Of a stretch of 64,000 nucleotides of DNA, positions 17,223 through 25,454 are shown piece by piece; the stretch's first letter is position 1, and every line of letters starts with the position of its first letter. The stretch covers positions 5,698,501-5,762,500 of the forward strand of contig NZ_CP041146.1 in NCBI RefSeq assembly GCF_006494775.1, read 5' to 3'. The DNA is from Nocardioides humi (GTDB lineage Bacteria; Actinomycetota; Actinomycetes; Propionibacteriales; Nocardioidaceae). The notes under the pieces were generated by a model, which searched no databases, was not told the DNA's origin, and saw only the letters and a list, made by a program, of their open reading frames with translations. The position numbers and the translations under genes are program-made.

Positions 17223-18386
17223 TCACGCCTCCACGCCGGCGTTGACGTCCTGGCTGGCGGGCAGCAGGAACGCGAACTCCGGGCGCCAGGACACGTCGAC
17301 CTTCGTCCCCGTCTCCAGTACGGCGCGGCGGCCGGTGTTCTGCTCGAAGGACATCAGCTCCTGGCCCCACGGCATCATCACGAGGTACTGCGTGCTGACG
17401 CCGACGAAGCTGACGTCGGTGATGACGCCACCGGTCATGTGGTTGCCGGGGGCGTCGATCGGCTCGCCGGCCGGGGCGACGAGGACCTTCTCGGGCCGGA
17501 TGCCGACCCAGCCGTCCCCGGCGCGCGCATGGGCGCGGTCGGCGGGGATGGAGACCTGGGTGCCGTGCATGTCGACCCGGACGACGTCGCTCTCGGCGCT
17601 GGTGACGGTGCCGGGGATCAGGTTGGACTGGCCGAGGAAGTTGGCGACGAAGGTGGTCCGCGGGTTCTCGTAGAGCTCGGCGGGGGAGCCCATCTGCTCG
17701 ATGACGCCGCCGTTCATGACCGCGATCGTGTCGGCCATCGTCATCGCCTCCTCCTGGTCGTGCGTGACGTGCACGAAGGTGAGGCCCACCTCGGTCTGGA
17801 TCCGCTTGATCTCGATCTGCATCGACCGGCGCAGCTTGAGGTCGAGGGCGCCGAGCGGCTCGTCGAGCAGGAGCACCTCGGGGCTGTTGATCAGCGCCCG
17901 CGCGAGGGCGACGCGCTGCTGCTGGCCGCCGGAGAGCTGCGGGGGCTTCTTCCGCGCCTGGGCCTCGAGCTCGACCAGCGCGAGCATCTCCTGGACCTGC
18001 TTGTCGACGTCCTTGGCCTTGCGGCGGCGCAGCCCGAAGGCGACGTTCTCGTGGATGTCGAGGTGGGGGAAGAGCGCGTAGTTCTGGAAGACGGTGTTGA
18101 CCGGCCGCCGGTACGGCTTCTGGTAGGTGATCTCGTCGTCGCCGAGGTGGATGGTGCCGGAGGTCGGCACCTCCAGGCCCGCGACCATCCGTAGCGTCGT
18201 CGTCTTGCCGCAGCCGGACGGGCCGAGCAGGGCGAAGAAGGTGCCGGCGGGGACCTCGAGGTCGAGAGAGCGCACGGCCGTGAACGTGGCGAACTCCTTG
18301 GTGAGCGCCGTGAGCCGGAGACTCCGGCCTCCTCCGGAGGACCGGTCGGATGCGCGGTCGGACGCGCTGTCAGCCGCCAATGACAT
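17223..18386 (-). CDS. potA: Polyamine ABC transporter ATP-binding protein (PotA-like)
   Basis: 387 residues. Walker [10 protein letters not shown] at 55-63, the ABC signature [15 protein letters not shown], Walker [12 protein letters not shown] with H-loop VTHDQEEA, then a C-terminal TOBE-type regulatory domain (about 250-380). The N-terminus is an unusual Ser/Asp/Arg-rich stretch before the first beta strand. The start overlaps the potD 3' end by 17 nt. Energises uptake through PotB/PotC. Confidence 0.93.
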   Translation of the reverse strand: MSLAADSASDRASDRSSGGGRSLRLTALTKEFATFTAVRSLDLEVPAGTFFALLGPSGCGKTTTLRMVAGLEVPTSGTIHLGDDEITYQKPYRRPVNTVFQNYALFPHLDIHENVAFGLRRRKAKDVDKQVQEMLALVELEAQARKKPPQLSGGQQQRVALARALINSPEVLLLDEPLGALDLKLRRSMQIEIKRIQTEVGLTFVHVTHDQEEAMTMADTIAVMNGGVIEQMGSPAELYENPRTTFVANFLGQSNLIPGTVTSAESDVVRVDMHGTQVSIPADRAHARAGDGWVGIRPEKVLVAPAGEPIDAPGNHMTGGVITDVSFVGVSTQYLVMMPWGQELMSFEQNTGRRAVLETGTKVDVSWRPEFAFLLPASQDVNAGVEA

Positions 18387-19536
18387 CGGCGAAATCTCCT
18401 TCGTAGGCGCGGATCTGGAACTCCTCGAGTGCCATGAACGAGTGCATCGTCTTCAGCGACTCGGCGGACGGGAAGATGAGCTGGTTCTCGACGAGGTCGG
18501 GGTCGACCTCCTCCATCGCCTCCTGGGCGCCCTTGACCGGGCAGATGTACCAGACGTACGCGGCGAGCTTCGCGGCCACCTCGGGCTCGTAGTAGTAGTT
18601 GATCCACTCCTCGGCGTTGCCCTGGTGGGTGGCGAGGTTGGGCACGAGCATGTTGTCGGACCAGATCATCTGCCCCTCCTCGGGGGAGACGAAGACCAGG
18701 TCCTCGTTCTCCGCCGCCGCGACGTCGCCCGACCACGCCTCGCAGGCGAGGATGTTGCCGGCGGAGAGGTCCTGGATGTAGTCGTTGCCGGTGAAGGCGC
18801 GGACCTGGCCGTCGTTGCGGGCCTTGCGCAGCCGGTCGATGGCGTTGTCCCAGTCGTCCTGGTCGAAGTCCGCCGGGTCGGCTCCCTGGGACAGCAGGAC
18901 CAGGCCCATCGTGTCGCGCATCTCCGTCAGCAGCGAGATCCGCCCGCGCAGGTCCGGGCGGGAGAGCAACTCCTCGAAGGAGCGCACCTCCTTGACCTTC
19001 GACCGGTTGTAGGCGATCCCGGTCAGGCCGCTCTGCCAGGGCGCGGAGTAGGTGCGGTCCGGGTCCCAGCCGACGCCGGTGAGGGAGTCGATCAGGTTGG
19101 CGTGCAGGTTGGGCACCTTCGCGGCGTCCAGCGGCTGGATCCAGCCGACCTGGATCATCCGCGCCGCCATCCAGTCGGTGAGCATGAACAGGTCGCGCTT
19201 GGAGGACTGGCAGGAGCCGAGCTGGTTGACGACCTTCGCGAAGAACTCCAGGTTGTCGTTGACGTCGGCGGTGTAGCTCACGTCGATCCCGGTGCGCTCC
19301 CGGAAGGCCGTCAGCGTGGAGACGTAGTCGCCGTCGTCCTCGTCGATGTAGGCCGGCCAGTTCGAGACGACCAGGCGGTGGTCGGTGTCCGAGACGTCGG
19401 CCACCCGGCACGACGCGGGGTCCTGCTTACGGTCCGGCGTGCCGAACAGGGGGAGCACGCCGAGGCTGGCTCCACCGACCAGGAGCCCGGCACCCCCGCG
19501 GAGCGCCGCCCTGCGACTCAGACGGGCAGAGACCAC
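18370..19536 (-). CDS. potD: Polyamine ABC transporter substrate-binding protein (PotD-like), Tat-type signal
   Basis: 388 residues. The N-terminus SRRAALRGGAGLLVGG carries a twin-Arg (residues 8-9) and a hydrophobic stretch, which suggests Tat export. The mature part has VVSNWPAYID and the two-lobed PotD/PotF-type fold with aromatic and acidic residues for polyamines. Start GTG with GGAAGG about 8 nt upstream. First gene of the pot operon. Its promoter (TTGTCA-N17-CACGAT) contains a 12-bp palindrome in the spacer. Confidence 0.9.
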   Translation of the reverse strand: MVSARLSRRAALRGGAGLLVGGASLGVLPLFGTPDRKQDPASCRVADVSDTDHRLVVSNWPAYIDEDDGDYVSTLTAFRERTGIDVSYTADVNDNLEFFAKVVNQLGSCQSSKRDLFMLTDWMAARMIQVGWIQPLDAAKVPNLHANLIDSLTGVGWDPDRTYSAPWQSGLTGIAYNRSKVKEVRSFEELLSRPDLRGRISLLTEMRDTMGLVLLSQGADPADFDQDDWDNAIDRLRKARNDGQVRAFTGNDYIQDLSAGNILACEAWSGDVAAAENEDLVFVSPEEGQMIWSDNMLVPNLATHQGNAEEWINYYYEPEVAAKLAAYVWYICPVKGAQEAMEEVDPDLVENQLIFPSAESLKTMHSFMALEEFQIRAYEGDFADVIGG

Positions 19537-19569
19537 CGATCGCCACCTTCCTATGGATGGAACCAGCCG

Positions 19570-19598
19570 ATCGTGGCATGACCTAGGTCACATGACAA
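19570..19598 (-). promoter_or_regulatory. potD promoter with palindromic operator in its spacer
   Basis: On the minus strand TTGTCA (19593-19598), a spacer of exactly 17 bp and CACGAT (19570-19575). Inside the spacer is the perfect palindrome TGACCTAGGTCA (19579-19590). A dyad between -35 and -10 is a typical repressor position. The binding protein is unknown; the neighbouring Lrp-type regulator is one candidate. Confidence 0.5.
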
Positions 19599-19624
19599 GC
19601 GATTCCGAAGCCGATTCACAAGAT

Positions 19625-19677
19625 TGCAACGGAATCCGTACCCATCTGTTGCACGACAGGCTCCGGACTGTGAGGAT
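19625..19677 (+). promoter_or_regulatory. lrp promoter with the second copy of the shared operator
   Basis: GCAACG-GAATC-CGT (19626-19639) followed by ATCTGTTGCAC repeats the site at 13886. TGCAAC (19625-19630) and GTTGCA (19648-19653) are inverted half-sites. The second half overlaps a -35 TTGCAC (19649-19654), which is 17 bp from GAGGAT (19672-19677), 7 nt before the GTG start. This arrangement fits autorepression. Confidence 0.5.
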
Positions 19678-19684
19678 CGGCCCT

Positions 19685-20149
19685 GTGACCAGGGCAAAGC
19701 CGGCTCCCCTCGACGACGTCTCGAAGGCGATCATCGCCGAGCTCCAGGAGGACGGCCGGCGCTCGTACGCCGCCATCGGCAAGGCGGTCGGCCTCTCCGA
19801 GGCGGCCGTGCGCCAGCGCGTCCAGCGCCTCGTCGACAGCGGCGTGATGCAGGTCGTCGCCGTCACCGACCCGACCGAGATCGGCTTCGCCCGCCAGGCC
19901 ATGATCGGCATCCGCGCCACCGGCGAGCTGGAGCCGATCGCCGACGCGCTCGCCGAGGTCGACGAGGTCGACTACGTCGTCATCACCGCCGGGTCCTTCG
20001 ACCTGCTCGCCGAGGTCGTCTGCGAGAGCGACGCCCACCTGCTGGAGATCATCTCCCGCCGGATCCGCACCATCCCCGGCGTGGTCTCGACCGAGGCGCT
20101 GGTCTACCTCAAGCTCCGCAAGCAGACCTACTCCTGGGGCGTGCGCTGA
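19685..20149 (+). CDS. Lrp/AsnC-family transcriptional regulator
   Basis: 154 residues. An N-terminal winged helix-turn-helix (DVSKAIIAELQEDGRRSYAA, then SEAAVRQRVQRLVDSG) is joined to a C-terminal RAM/ligand-binding domain (VDYVVITAGSFDLLAEVVC, IPGVVSTEALVYLKL). Such proteins sense amino acids or related metabolites. It is divergent from potDABC and shares an operator-like motif with the aminotransferase/ALDH promoters, so it is probably the local regulator of amine uptake and catabolism. The GTG is chosen because a promoter -10 ends 7 nt before it. Its 3' end overlaps the convergent Pr6Pr gene by 22 nt. Confidence 0.88.
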   Translation: MTRAKPAPLDDVSKAIIAELQEDGRRSYAAIGKAVGLSEAAVRQRVQRLVDSGVMQVVAVTDPTEIGFARQAMIGIRATGELEPIADALAEVDEVDYVVITAGSFDLLAEVVCESDAHLLEIISRRIRTIPGVVSTEALVYLKLRKQTYSWGVR

Positions 20150-20670
20150 GCGCCGAAGCGGTAGAGCCCGTACCCGGTGGCGAGCAGCAGGCCGAGCAGC
20201 ACCGCGATCCGCTGCCCGAACTCCACCGGGTGCGCCGCGTCGAGGGCGGCGTAGACGGCGAGGTCGCCGCCGACGTACCAGAGCAGGTACGCCGTCGGCG
20301 GCACCAGCCAGGTCAGCGGATGCCACCACCGCACCGCGTGGTGGTTGCGGCCGACGAGGACGAAGTCGAGCACGACCAGGGTCGGCGTCACGACGTGCTC
20401 GAGCAGCGACCAGGCCTGCCACAGGTTGCCGTTCTGCATCGGCACGTAAGCGAGGCCGACGAGCACCATGAGCGTGGTCAGCGCGCCGCGCAGCCAGGGG
20501 GAGCGGGGCTCGCGGAGCGCCAGGCCGACGAAGCACACGGCGACCGCCAGGTTGGAGAGCTGGGAGAGCGCGGTCCACCACACGTCGTACTCCCGCGCGG
20601 CGAGGACCACCCCGGTCGCGGCGCCGGCCGCGACGACGAGGCGCCAGAGCGCGACGGGGACCGTGTTCAC
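20128..20670 (-). CDS. Pr6Pr-family membrane protein
   Basis: 180 residues with about six hydrophobic helices. Features include LSQLSNLAVAVCFVGLAL, the AYVPMQNG loop, LLEHVVTPTLVVLDF and HHAVRWWHPLTWLVPPTAYLLW (conserved His/Trp pattern), as in the Pr6Pr/FAR-17a-like family of small integral membrane proteins. Biochemical role unknown. GTG start. It runs tail-to-tail into the Lrp gene. Confidence 0.8.
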   Translation of the reverse strand: MNTVPVALWRLVVAAGAATGVVLAAREYDVWWTALSQLSNLAVAVCFVGLALREPRSPWLRGALTTLMVLVGLAYVPMQNGNLWQAWSLLEHVVTPTLVVLDFVLVGRNHHAVRWWHPLTWLVPPTAYLLWYVGGDLAVYAALDAAHPVEFGQRIAVLLGLLLATGYGLYRFGAQRTPQE

Positions 20671-20730
20671 CGCGGCATGGTGTCACGTTCATCTCGGGTT
20701 CACCCAGCGAACGCGGAGGCCCGGGGTGGG

Positions 20731-20736
20731 TAGGGT
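20731..20736 (+). promoter_or_regulatory. -10 box of a leaderless DUF1801 transcript
   Basis: TAGGGT ends 7 nt before the ATG at 20744. No ribosome site is visible. Confidence 0.45.
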
Positions 20737-20743
20737 CCTCGTC

Positions 20744-21085
20744 ATGAGCGCTGACTGGCGGGCTGACACCGTCGAGAAGGTCCGGTCCCTGATCGTCGCC
20801 GCGGAGCCGGGCGTCGTGGAGGAGGCCAAGTGGAAGAAGGCCTCCAACCCCGCGGGCGTGCCGACCTTCTCCGCCGACGGCCTGATCTGCACGGTCGAGA
20901 CCTACAAGGACAAGGTCAAGCTGACCTTCGCCAAGGGCGCCTCGCTCGACGACCCGACCGGGATCTTCAACGCCAGCCTCGACGCCGGCACCCGCCGCGC
21001 CGTCGACCTCCGCGAGGGCGAGACGCTGGACGACGACGCGTTCGTCGCGCTGGTGCGCGAGGCCGTCGCGCTCAACCGCACCTGA
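20744..21085 (+). CDS. DUF1801 (YdhG-like) protein
   Basis: 113 residues, a compact single-domain protein. It has VRSLIVAAEPGVVEEAKWKK, GLICTVETYKDKVKLTFAKGA and GIFNASLDAGTRRAVDLREGE, the signature pattern of DUF1801. The family has a YdhG-like alpha/beta fold of unproven function, often linked to stress or iron-related contexts. It sits 10 nt upstream of relZ and may be co-transcribed with it. Confidence 0.82.
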   Translation: MSADWRADTVEKVRSLIVAAEPGVVEEAKWKKASNPAGVPTFSADGLICTVETYKDKVKLTFAKGASLDDPTGIFNASLDAGTRRAVDLREGETLDDDAFVALVREAVALNRT

Positions 21086-21095
21086 GCGGCCGCGC

Positions 21096-22877
21096 ATGCA
21101 CTTCGTCGGGGTCGACCTCGCGTGGGGCGAGCGCCGGCCGACCGGCCTGGCGGTCGTCGACGCCGACGGGCACCTGCTCGCGGTGTCGGCGGTGCGGACC
21201 GACGACGAGATCGTGACCGCGCTGGCGTCGTACGTCGAGGGGGAGTGCCTGGTCGCGATCGACGCCCCGATCGTGGTCGTCAACCCGACCGGCAACCGGC
21301 CCGCCGAGGCGGAGCTCAACAAGGACTTCGCGCGCTTCGACGCCGGCGCCCACCCGTCCAACACCGGCAAGCCGGAGTTCCGCGACCAGCCGCGGGCCGC
21401 CCGGATCGCGGCCCGGCTCGGCCTGGACGTCAACCCGCGCTCGCGACGCCCGCGCCGGGCGATCGAGGTCTATCCGCACCCCGCGACCGTCGCGCTGTTC
21501 CGCCTGGGCCGGACGCTGAAGTACAAGAACAAGCCCGGCCGCGACCTCGAGCAGCTGCGCGGCGAGCTGGTCGTCCTGCTCGGCCTGGTCGAGGGGCTCG
21601 CCGTCGCCGAGCCGCCGCTGCGGGTCGACGCGCTGCCGGCGTGGCACGACCTGCGGGCCGCCGCCGAGACCGCGACCCGCAAGAGCGACCTGCGCGTGGT
21701 CGAGGACCAGGTCGACGCTGTCGTGTGCGCCTACATCGCTCTGTTCGCCGAGCGCCGGCCGGAGCAGGTCACGACGTACGGCGACCTCGACACCGGCTAC
21801 ATCGTGACGCCCACGCTGCCGGCCGACCTGGTCCCCACCCCGCGGCCGCGGCGCGGGACCCCGGCGCCGCTCGACGTCGGCTCCGCGGTCCGCCGGTACG
21901 CCGAGCTGCAGCCCGGCCTGCGGCAGGTCACCGACGGCTTCGTGCGCCTGGTGACCTCGATCCTCGACGAGGCCGGCATCAACTACCTGACCGTGACCGG
22001 CCGGGCGAAGTCGGTGTCGTCCTTCGCCGCCAAGGCCGCCCGCACCGACGGCGGCCGCCCGCTCTACGCCGACCCGCTCCGGGAGATCACCGACCAGGTC
22101 GGCGTCCGCGTGATCACCTACGTCCACAGCGACGTCCAGGCCGTCGTCGACCTGCTCGAGGACCAGGCCGTGGTCCACGACGACCGCGACCTGGGCCAGG
22201 AGATCGCCAGCGAGGGCCGGTTCGGGTACGCCAGCCGCCACCTCCTCGTCGGCCTCGGCGACGCGCGAGGCGGCGCCGACGACGACCTGCTCCGCGGGCA
22301 CCGGGCGGCGATCCAGATCCGCACCGTCCTGCAGCACGCGTGGGCCGAGTTCGAGCACGACGTCCGCTACAAGGGCACCGTCCCGCCCGAGCACGTCCGC
22401 GAGCTCGACCGCCGCTTCACCCTCGCCGCCGGCCTCCTCGAACTGGCCGACCGCGAGTTCTCCACCATCCGCGACCTGCTGCGCGACGCCCCCGTCGAGG
22501 CCGCGGAGGACGCGGCCGCCGACACCCCCGAGGATGCCGACCCGCGGATCAGCCCGCGCGAGCTGGCGGCCTTCCTCGCCGGGCAGTACGCCGACGCCGG
22601 CTGGTCGCGCACCGACCACTACGCCTGGATCTCCACCCTCGTCCTCGAGCTCGGCATCACCTCCCTCGCCGCGCTCGGCGACACGCTGCGCTCGGTCGAC
22701 GCCGACGCGCTCCGCGAGCGGATGGGCTACCGCTACCCGCCCGGCGCCGTACGCCGCCTCGACGACGCCCTCCTGTGGGCGTACGGCGACCGGTACGTCG
22801 AGCTGCGCGGCAACGCCCACCGCATCCCCGCGCTGCGCGCCCGGCTGGCGCGGATGCGCGGCGACGACAGAGCCTGA
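21096..22877 (+). CDS. relZ: RNase H-like (DUF429) / RelA-SpoT alarmone synthetase fusion (RelZ/MS_RHII-RSD type)
   Basis: 593 residues in two domains. Residues 1 to about 240 are a DUF429/RNase H-like domain (FVGVDLAWGERRPTGLAVVD, VAIDAPIVV, late VEDQVDAVVCAYIALF). Residues about 265-460 form a RelA/SpoT synthetase domain: GRAKSVSSFAAKA near 301, DQVGVRVITY near 333, GYASRH near 377, AIQIRTVLQHAWAEFEHDVRYK from about 404. A C-terminal helical domain of about 100 residues follows. This matches the mycobacterial RelZ (MS_RHII-RSD) architecture: an RNase HII activity fused to a (p)ppGpp/pGpp synthetase, thought to resolve R-loops under stress. The position usually Glu in 'EIQIRT' of small alarmone synthetases reads Ala here. 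Confidence 0.88.
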   Translation: MHFVGVDLAWGERRPTGLAVVDADGHLLAVSAVRTDDEIVTALASYVEGECLVAIDAPIVVVNPTGNRPAEAELNKDFARFDAGAHPSNTGKPEFRDQPRAARIAARLGLDVNPRSRRPRRAIEVYPHPATVALFRLGRTLKYKNKPGRDLEQLRGELVVLLGLVEGLAVAEPPLRVDALPAWHDLRAAAETATRKSDLRVVEDQVDAVVCAYIALFAERRPEQVTTYGDLDTGYIVTPTLPADLVPTPRPRRGTPAPLDVGSAVRRYAELQPGLRQVTDGFVRLVTSILDEAGINYLTVTGRAKSVSSFAAKAARTDGGRPLYADPLREITDQVGVRVITYVHSDVQAVVDLLEDQAVVHDDRDLGQEIASEGRFGYASRHLLVGLGDARGGADDDLLRGHRAAIQIRTVLQHAWAEFEHDVRYKGTVPPEHVRELDRRFTLAAGLLELADREFSTIRDLLRDAPVEAAEDAAADTPEDADPRISPRELAAFLAGQYADAGWSRTDHYAWISTLVLELGITSLAALGDTLRSVDADALRERMGYRYPPGAVRRLDDALLWAYGDRYVELRGNAHRIPALRARLARMRGDDRA

Positions 22878-22883
22878 GGCGGG

Positions 22884-23246
22884 TCAGTCGCCGGTCAGCA
22901 GGTCCGCGAGCACCGCCGCCTGGCTCAGTGCGACGTCGTGGGACGCGGTCATCAGGGTGAGCGGCCCGGCGTCGTGCAGCGCGTGCAGGTGGTCGAGCGC
23001 CGCGGCCTGCTCGGCACCGGAGAGCTCGGCGCGGTAGCGGCGTACGAACTCCTCGTGGCGCGCCGGGTCGTGCCCGTACCACTGGCGCAGGTCGGTCGAG
23101 GGCGCCACCGCCTTGAGCCACTCGTCCCACGGCGCGTCCGCCTTGCGCTGCCCGCGCGGCCACAGCCGGTCGACCAGCACCGCGGTCCCGCTCGCCGGCC
23201 GGCCGTCGCGCACGTGGGCGACGGTGACGGGGTGAGCGGTGGTCAT
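22884..23246 (-). CDS. DUF488-family protein
   Basis: 120 residues. The family signature VLVDRLWPRGQRK near residues 25-37 is followed by WLKAVAPSTDLRQWYGHDPARHEEFVRRY and a final LTLMTASHDV segment. DUF488 proteins are small cytoplasmic alpha/beta proteins, function unknown. Start ATG at 23246. Only 6 nt separate its stop from that of relZ on the other strand. Confidence 0.85.
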   Translation of the reverse strand: MTTAHPVTVAHVRDGRPASGTAVLVDRLWPRGQRKADAPWDEWLKAVAPSTDLRQWYGHDPARHEEFVRRYRAELSGAEQAAALDHLHALHDAGPLTLMTASHDVALSQAAVLADLLTGD

Positions 23247-23263
23247 GGTGTCGACGCCGCGGC

Positions 23264-23932
23264 TCAGGTCTCGACGGGCCGGTCGTTGTAGGCGCCGGCG
23301 AGCTCCTGCCCGGTCAGGGCGTGGATCGCGGCCATGATCTCGTCGGTCGCCTCCCGGCGCGCCCGCCCCGGCGCCAGGCCCGCGAAGCGCCCGGTGAAGT
23401 CGATCGGCTCGCCGAACCGCACCGTCACCTTGGCCAGCCGCGGCCACCTCGCGTCGACCGGCTGCAGCTGCTCGGTGCCGGTCAGGCCGACCGGGACGAC
23501 CGGGACGCCCGCCGTCAGCGCCAGCTGCGCGACCCCCGTCCGCCCCCGGTACAGCCGCCCGTCCCGCGAGCGGGTGCCCTCGGGATAGATGCCGAATGCC
23601 TCCCCGCGCCCCAGCACCTCCAGGGCCACGTCCAGCGAGTTGAGCGCCGCACGCGTGTCCGTGCGGTCGACCGGCACCATCCCGAGCCCCTCGAACCACG
23701 CCTTGCTGAGCCGGCCCTTGACGCCGGAGCCGGTGAAGTACTCCGCCTTCGCCAGGAACACCACCTTGCGCGGCGCCACGATCGGGATCACCACGCTGTC
23801 GGCGAAGCTGAGGTGGTTGCTCGCGAGCAGCACGGGCCCGGTCGGGGGCACGTTCGCGACGCCCTCGATGGTCGGACGCCACACCGCGCGTGCGAGCGGA
23901 GGAACCGTGGTGTGAAGGACCTCGTAGAGCAC
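23264..23932 (-). CDS. 1-acyl-sn-glycerol-3-phosphate acyltransferase (PlsC family)
   Basis: 222 residues. The catalytic NHLSFAD (His40-X4-Asp45) and the glycerol-phosphate-binding YPEGTRSRDG (Glu118) are intact, with VPVVPVGLTGTEQL following. Transfers an acyl chain to lysophosphatidate in membrane phospholipid synthesis, on the inner face of the membrane. GTG start. TAGGCT (minus strand, 23939-23944) 6 nt upstream suggests a leaderless transcript. Confidence 0.9.
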   Translation of the reverse strand: MLYEVLHTTVPPLARAVWRPTIEGVANVPPTGPVLLASNHLSFADSVVIPIVAPRKVVFLAKAEYFTGSGVKGRLSKAWFEGLGMVPVDRTDTRAALNSLDVALEVLGRGEAFGIYPEGTRSRDGRLYRGRTGVAQLALTAGVPVVPVGLTGTEQLQPVDARWPRLAKVTVRFGEPIDFTGRFAGLAPGRARREATDEIMAAIHALTGQELAGAYNDRPVET

Positions 23933-23938
23933 GGCCCC

Positions 23939-23944
23939 AGCCTA
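23939..23944 (-). promoter_or_regulatory. -10 box of a leaderless plsC-family transcript
   Basis: TAGGCT on the minus strand ends 6 nt before the GTG at 23932. It forms part of the palindrome AGCCTAGGCT. Confidence 0.45.
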
Positions 23945-24202
23945 GGCTCGACCGTGCGCGGCCGCCGCCCCGCCTCTCCTCGCGTCGGCCCGCGTCTGTC
24001 GAACGGTGCGCCGGAGGACCAGCCGCGGGCCGGTCGCGTACAGGAGGGCGCCGAGAGGCCCCAGGACCACCGACAGCGGGATCCACAGCGGGCGGCTCTG
24101 TCCCGCGCGGGCCCGGGTCCCCGGCCGGAACCGGAGCATGTCGACGATCGCCAGCAGTGACAGCCCCACGGTGATCGCCAAGATCACCAGCCAGTCGTCC
24201 AT
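23942..24202 (-). CDS. Small two-helix membrane protein
   Basis: 86 residues. Transmembrane helix 1 is at about 4-24, followed by a basic loop, helix 2 at about 38-58 (LWIPLSVVLGPLGALLYATG) and an Arg/Ala-rich tail. The pattern resembles PLDc_N-like small actinobacterial membrane proteins, but similarity is weak. The coding end overlaps the plsC-family promoter. Function unknown. Confidence 0.6.
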   Translation of the reverse strand: MDDWLVILAITVGLSLLAIVDMLRFRPGTRARAGQSRPLWIPLSVVLGPLGALLYATGPRLVLRRTVRQTRADARRGGAAAAHGRA

Positions 24203-24260
24203 GCCCGACCTCGCCTCCCCGTCGCTTCGACGGTATCCAGAGACTCCACAAGGGCGACAC

Positions 24261-24266
24261 TAGGCT
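24261..24266 (+). promoter_or_regulatory. -10 box for the M48-helicase operon
   Basis: TAGGCT ends 6 nt before the GTG at 24273, so the operon mRNA is probably leaderless. I see no convincing -35 element. Confidence 0.45.
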
Positions 24267-24272
24267 GAGCCC

Positions 24273-25454
24273 GTGCTCCACCCGCTCCGGCCGCTGCCGT
24301 ACCACGTCGCGGTGACGTCGATCCTCGAGCGCGAGACACCGAAGGCGTTCGCGGCCCTCGGCTCGGCGCCCGCCGGCGGAGTCGAGCTCGACCAGGCGCT
24401 GCTGCGCTCGACGTACCGGCTGGACCCGGCGAGCCATCCCGAGGCGCACGCGCAGCTGGCGCGCGCCGCCGAGGCGCTGGGGGTGACGGTGCCCGTCGAG
24501 CTGTACGCCGGCGAGTCCGGCGGGCGGCCGAACGCCGAGCTGGTGCACGTGGCCGACCGGGCGATCGTGGTGCTCACCGGCGGGCTCTCGGACCTCCTCA
24601 GCGGTGACGAGCTGTGCGCCGTGCTGGGGCACGAGCTGGCCCACCACCTGCTGTGGACCGCGGAGGGCGGGCGCTACCTGGTCGCGGCGCGGCTGCTCGA
24701 TGCGGGGGAGACCGATGCGCGGACGAGCGGGGAGCACCTCGAGACCGCACGCCGGTTCCGGCTCGCCACCGAGCTGTACGCCGACCGCGGCGCCCTCGTC
24801 GCGACCGGCTCGGTCGAGCCGTCGGTCGGCGGCCTGATCAAGCTCGCCACGGGCCTGCGCCAGGTCGATCCCGCCGCCTACCTGCGGCAGGCCGCGGAGG
24901 TCGACCTGACCTCCGGCAGCAGCGGGCAGACCCATCCCGAGAACGTGCTGCGCGCCTGGGCCCTGCAGCAGTGGCAGCTCGACGGCGACGCGGCCGAGGA
25001 GCGGGTGGCGGCGGCGATCGGGCCGCCGCTGGACCTCGCCGCGCTCGACGTTCTCGGCCAGGACGCCCTGCGGGACCTGACCCGCGAGCTCGTCCGCCAG
25101 GCGGTGCTGGTCGAGGCGCTGAGAACACCCGAGTCGACCGAGCTCGCGGAGCGGTACGGCGCCACGGTGCCGCCGGCGCCCTCGCCCCTCTCGGAGCTGT
25201 CCGCCGAGGACCTGAGCGCACTCCCGGCCGACACCCGCCGCTACCTCTGCGCCGTCCTCGCCGACCTCGCGACCTGCGACCCCGACGCGTCCCGCGATGC
25301 CCTGGCCGCCGCCGTCGCGGTGGCGACCGTGAAGCGACTCGACAAGGACCTCGTGAGGTTCCTCTCCGCCGAGCTGGGCCTCGGCGACCGCGAGCGGTCG
25401 GCCGTGGTGTCCGCCGCGGGCCGGCTGCTGGCCTCCCCGGGAGGGGCCGCCTGA
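24273..25454 (+). CDS. M48-like zinc metallopeptidase, probably soluble
   Basis: 393 residues. The zinc-binding HELAH motif (residues 120-124) lies in DELCAVLGHELAHHLL, and the likely third ligand Glu167 in TELYADRGALVA, as in M48 (HtpX/Ste24-like) peptidases. Unlike HtpX there are no obvious transmembrane helices, so a cytoplasmic enzyme is likely. The C-terminal half (about 180-393) is Ala/Leu-rich and helical, with no recognised domain. Its TGA overlaps the ATG of the giant helicase gene (TGATG), which indicates a tightly coupled operon and a shared function. Confidence 0.83.
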   Translation: MLHPLRPLPYHVAVTSILERETPKAFAALGSAPAGGVELDQALLRSTYRLDPASHPEAHAQLARAAEALGVTVPVELYAGESGGRPNAELVHVADRAIVVLTGGLSDLLSGDELCAVLGHELAHHLLWTAEGGRYLVAARLLDAGETDARTSGEHLETARRFRLATELYADRGALVATGSVEPSVGGLIKLATGLRQVDPAAYLRQAAEVDLTSGSSGQTHPENVLRAWALQQWQLDGDAAEERVAAAIGPPLDLAALDVLGQDALRDLTRELVRQAVLVEALRTPESTELAERYGATVPPAPSPLSELSAEDLSALPADTRRYLCAVLADLATCDPDASRDALAAAVAVATVKRLDKDLVRFLSAELGLGDRERSAVVSAAGRLLASPGGAA

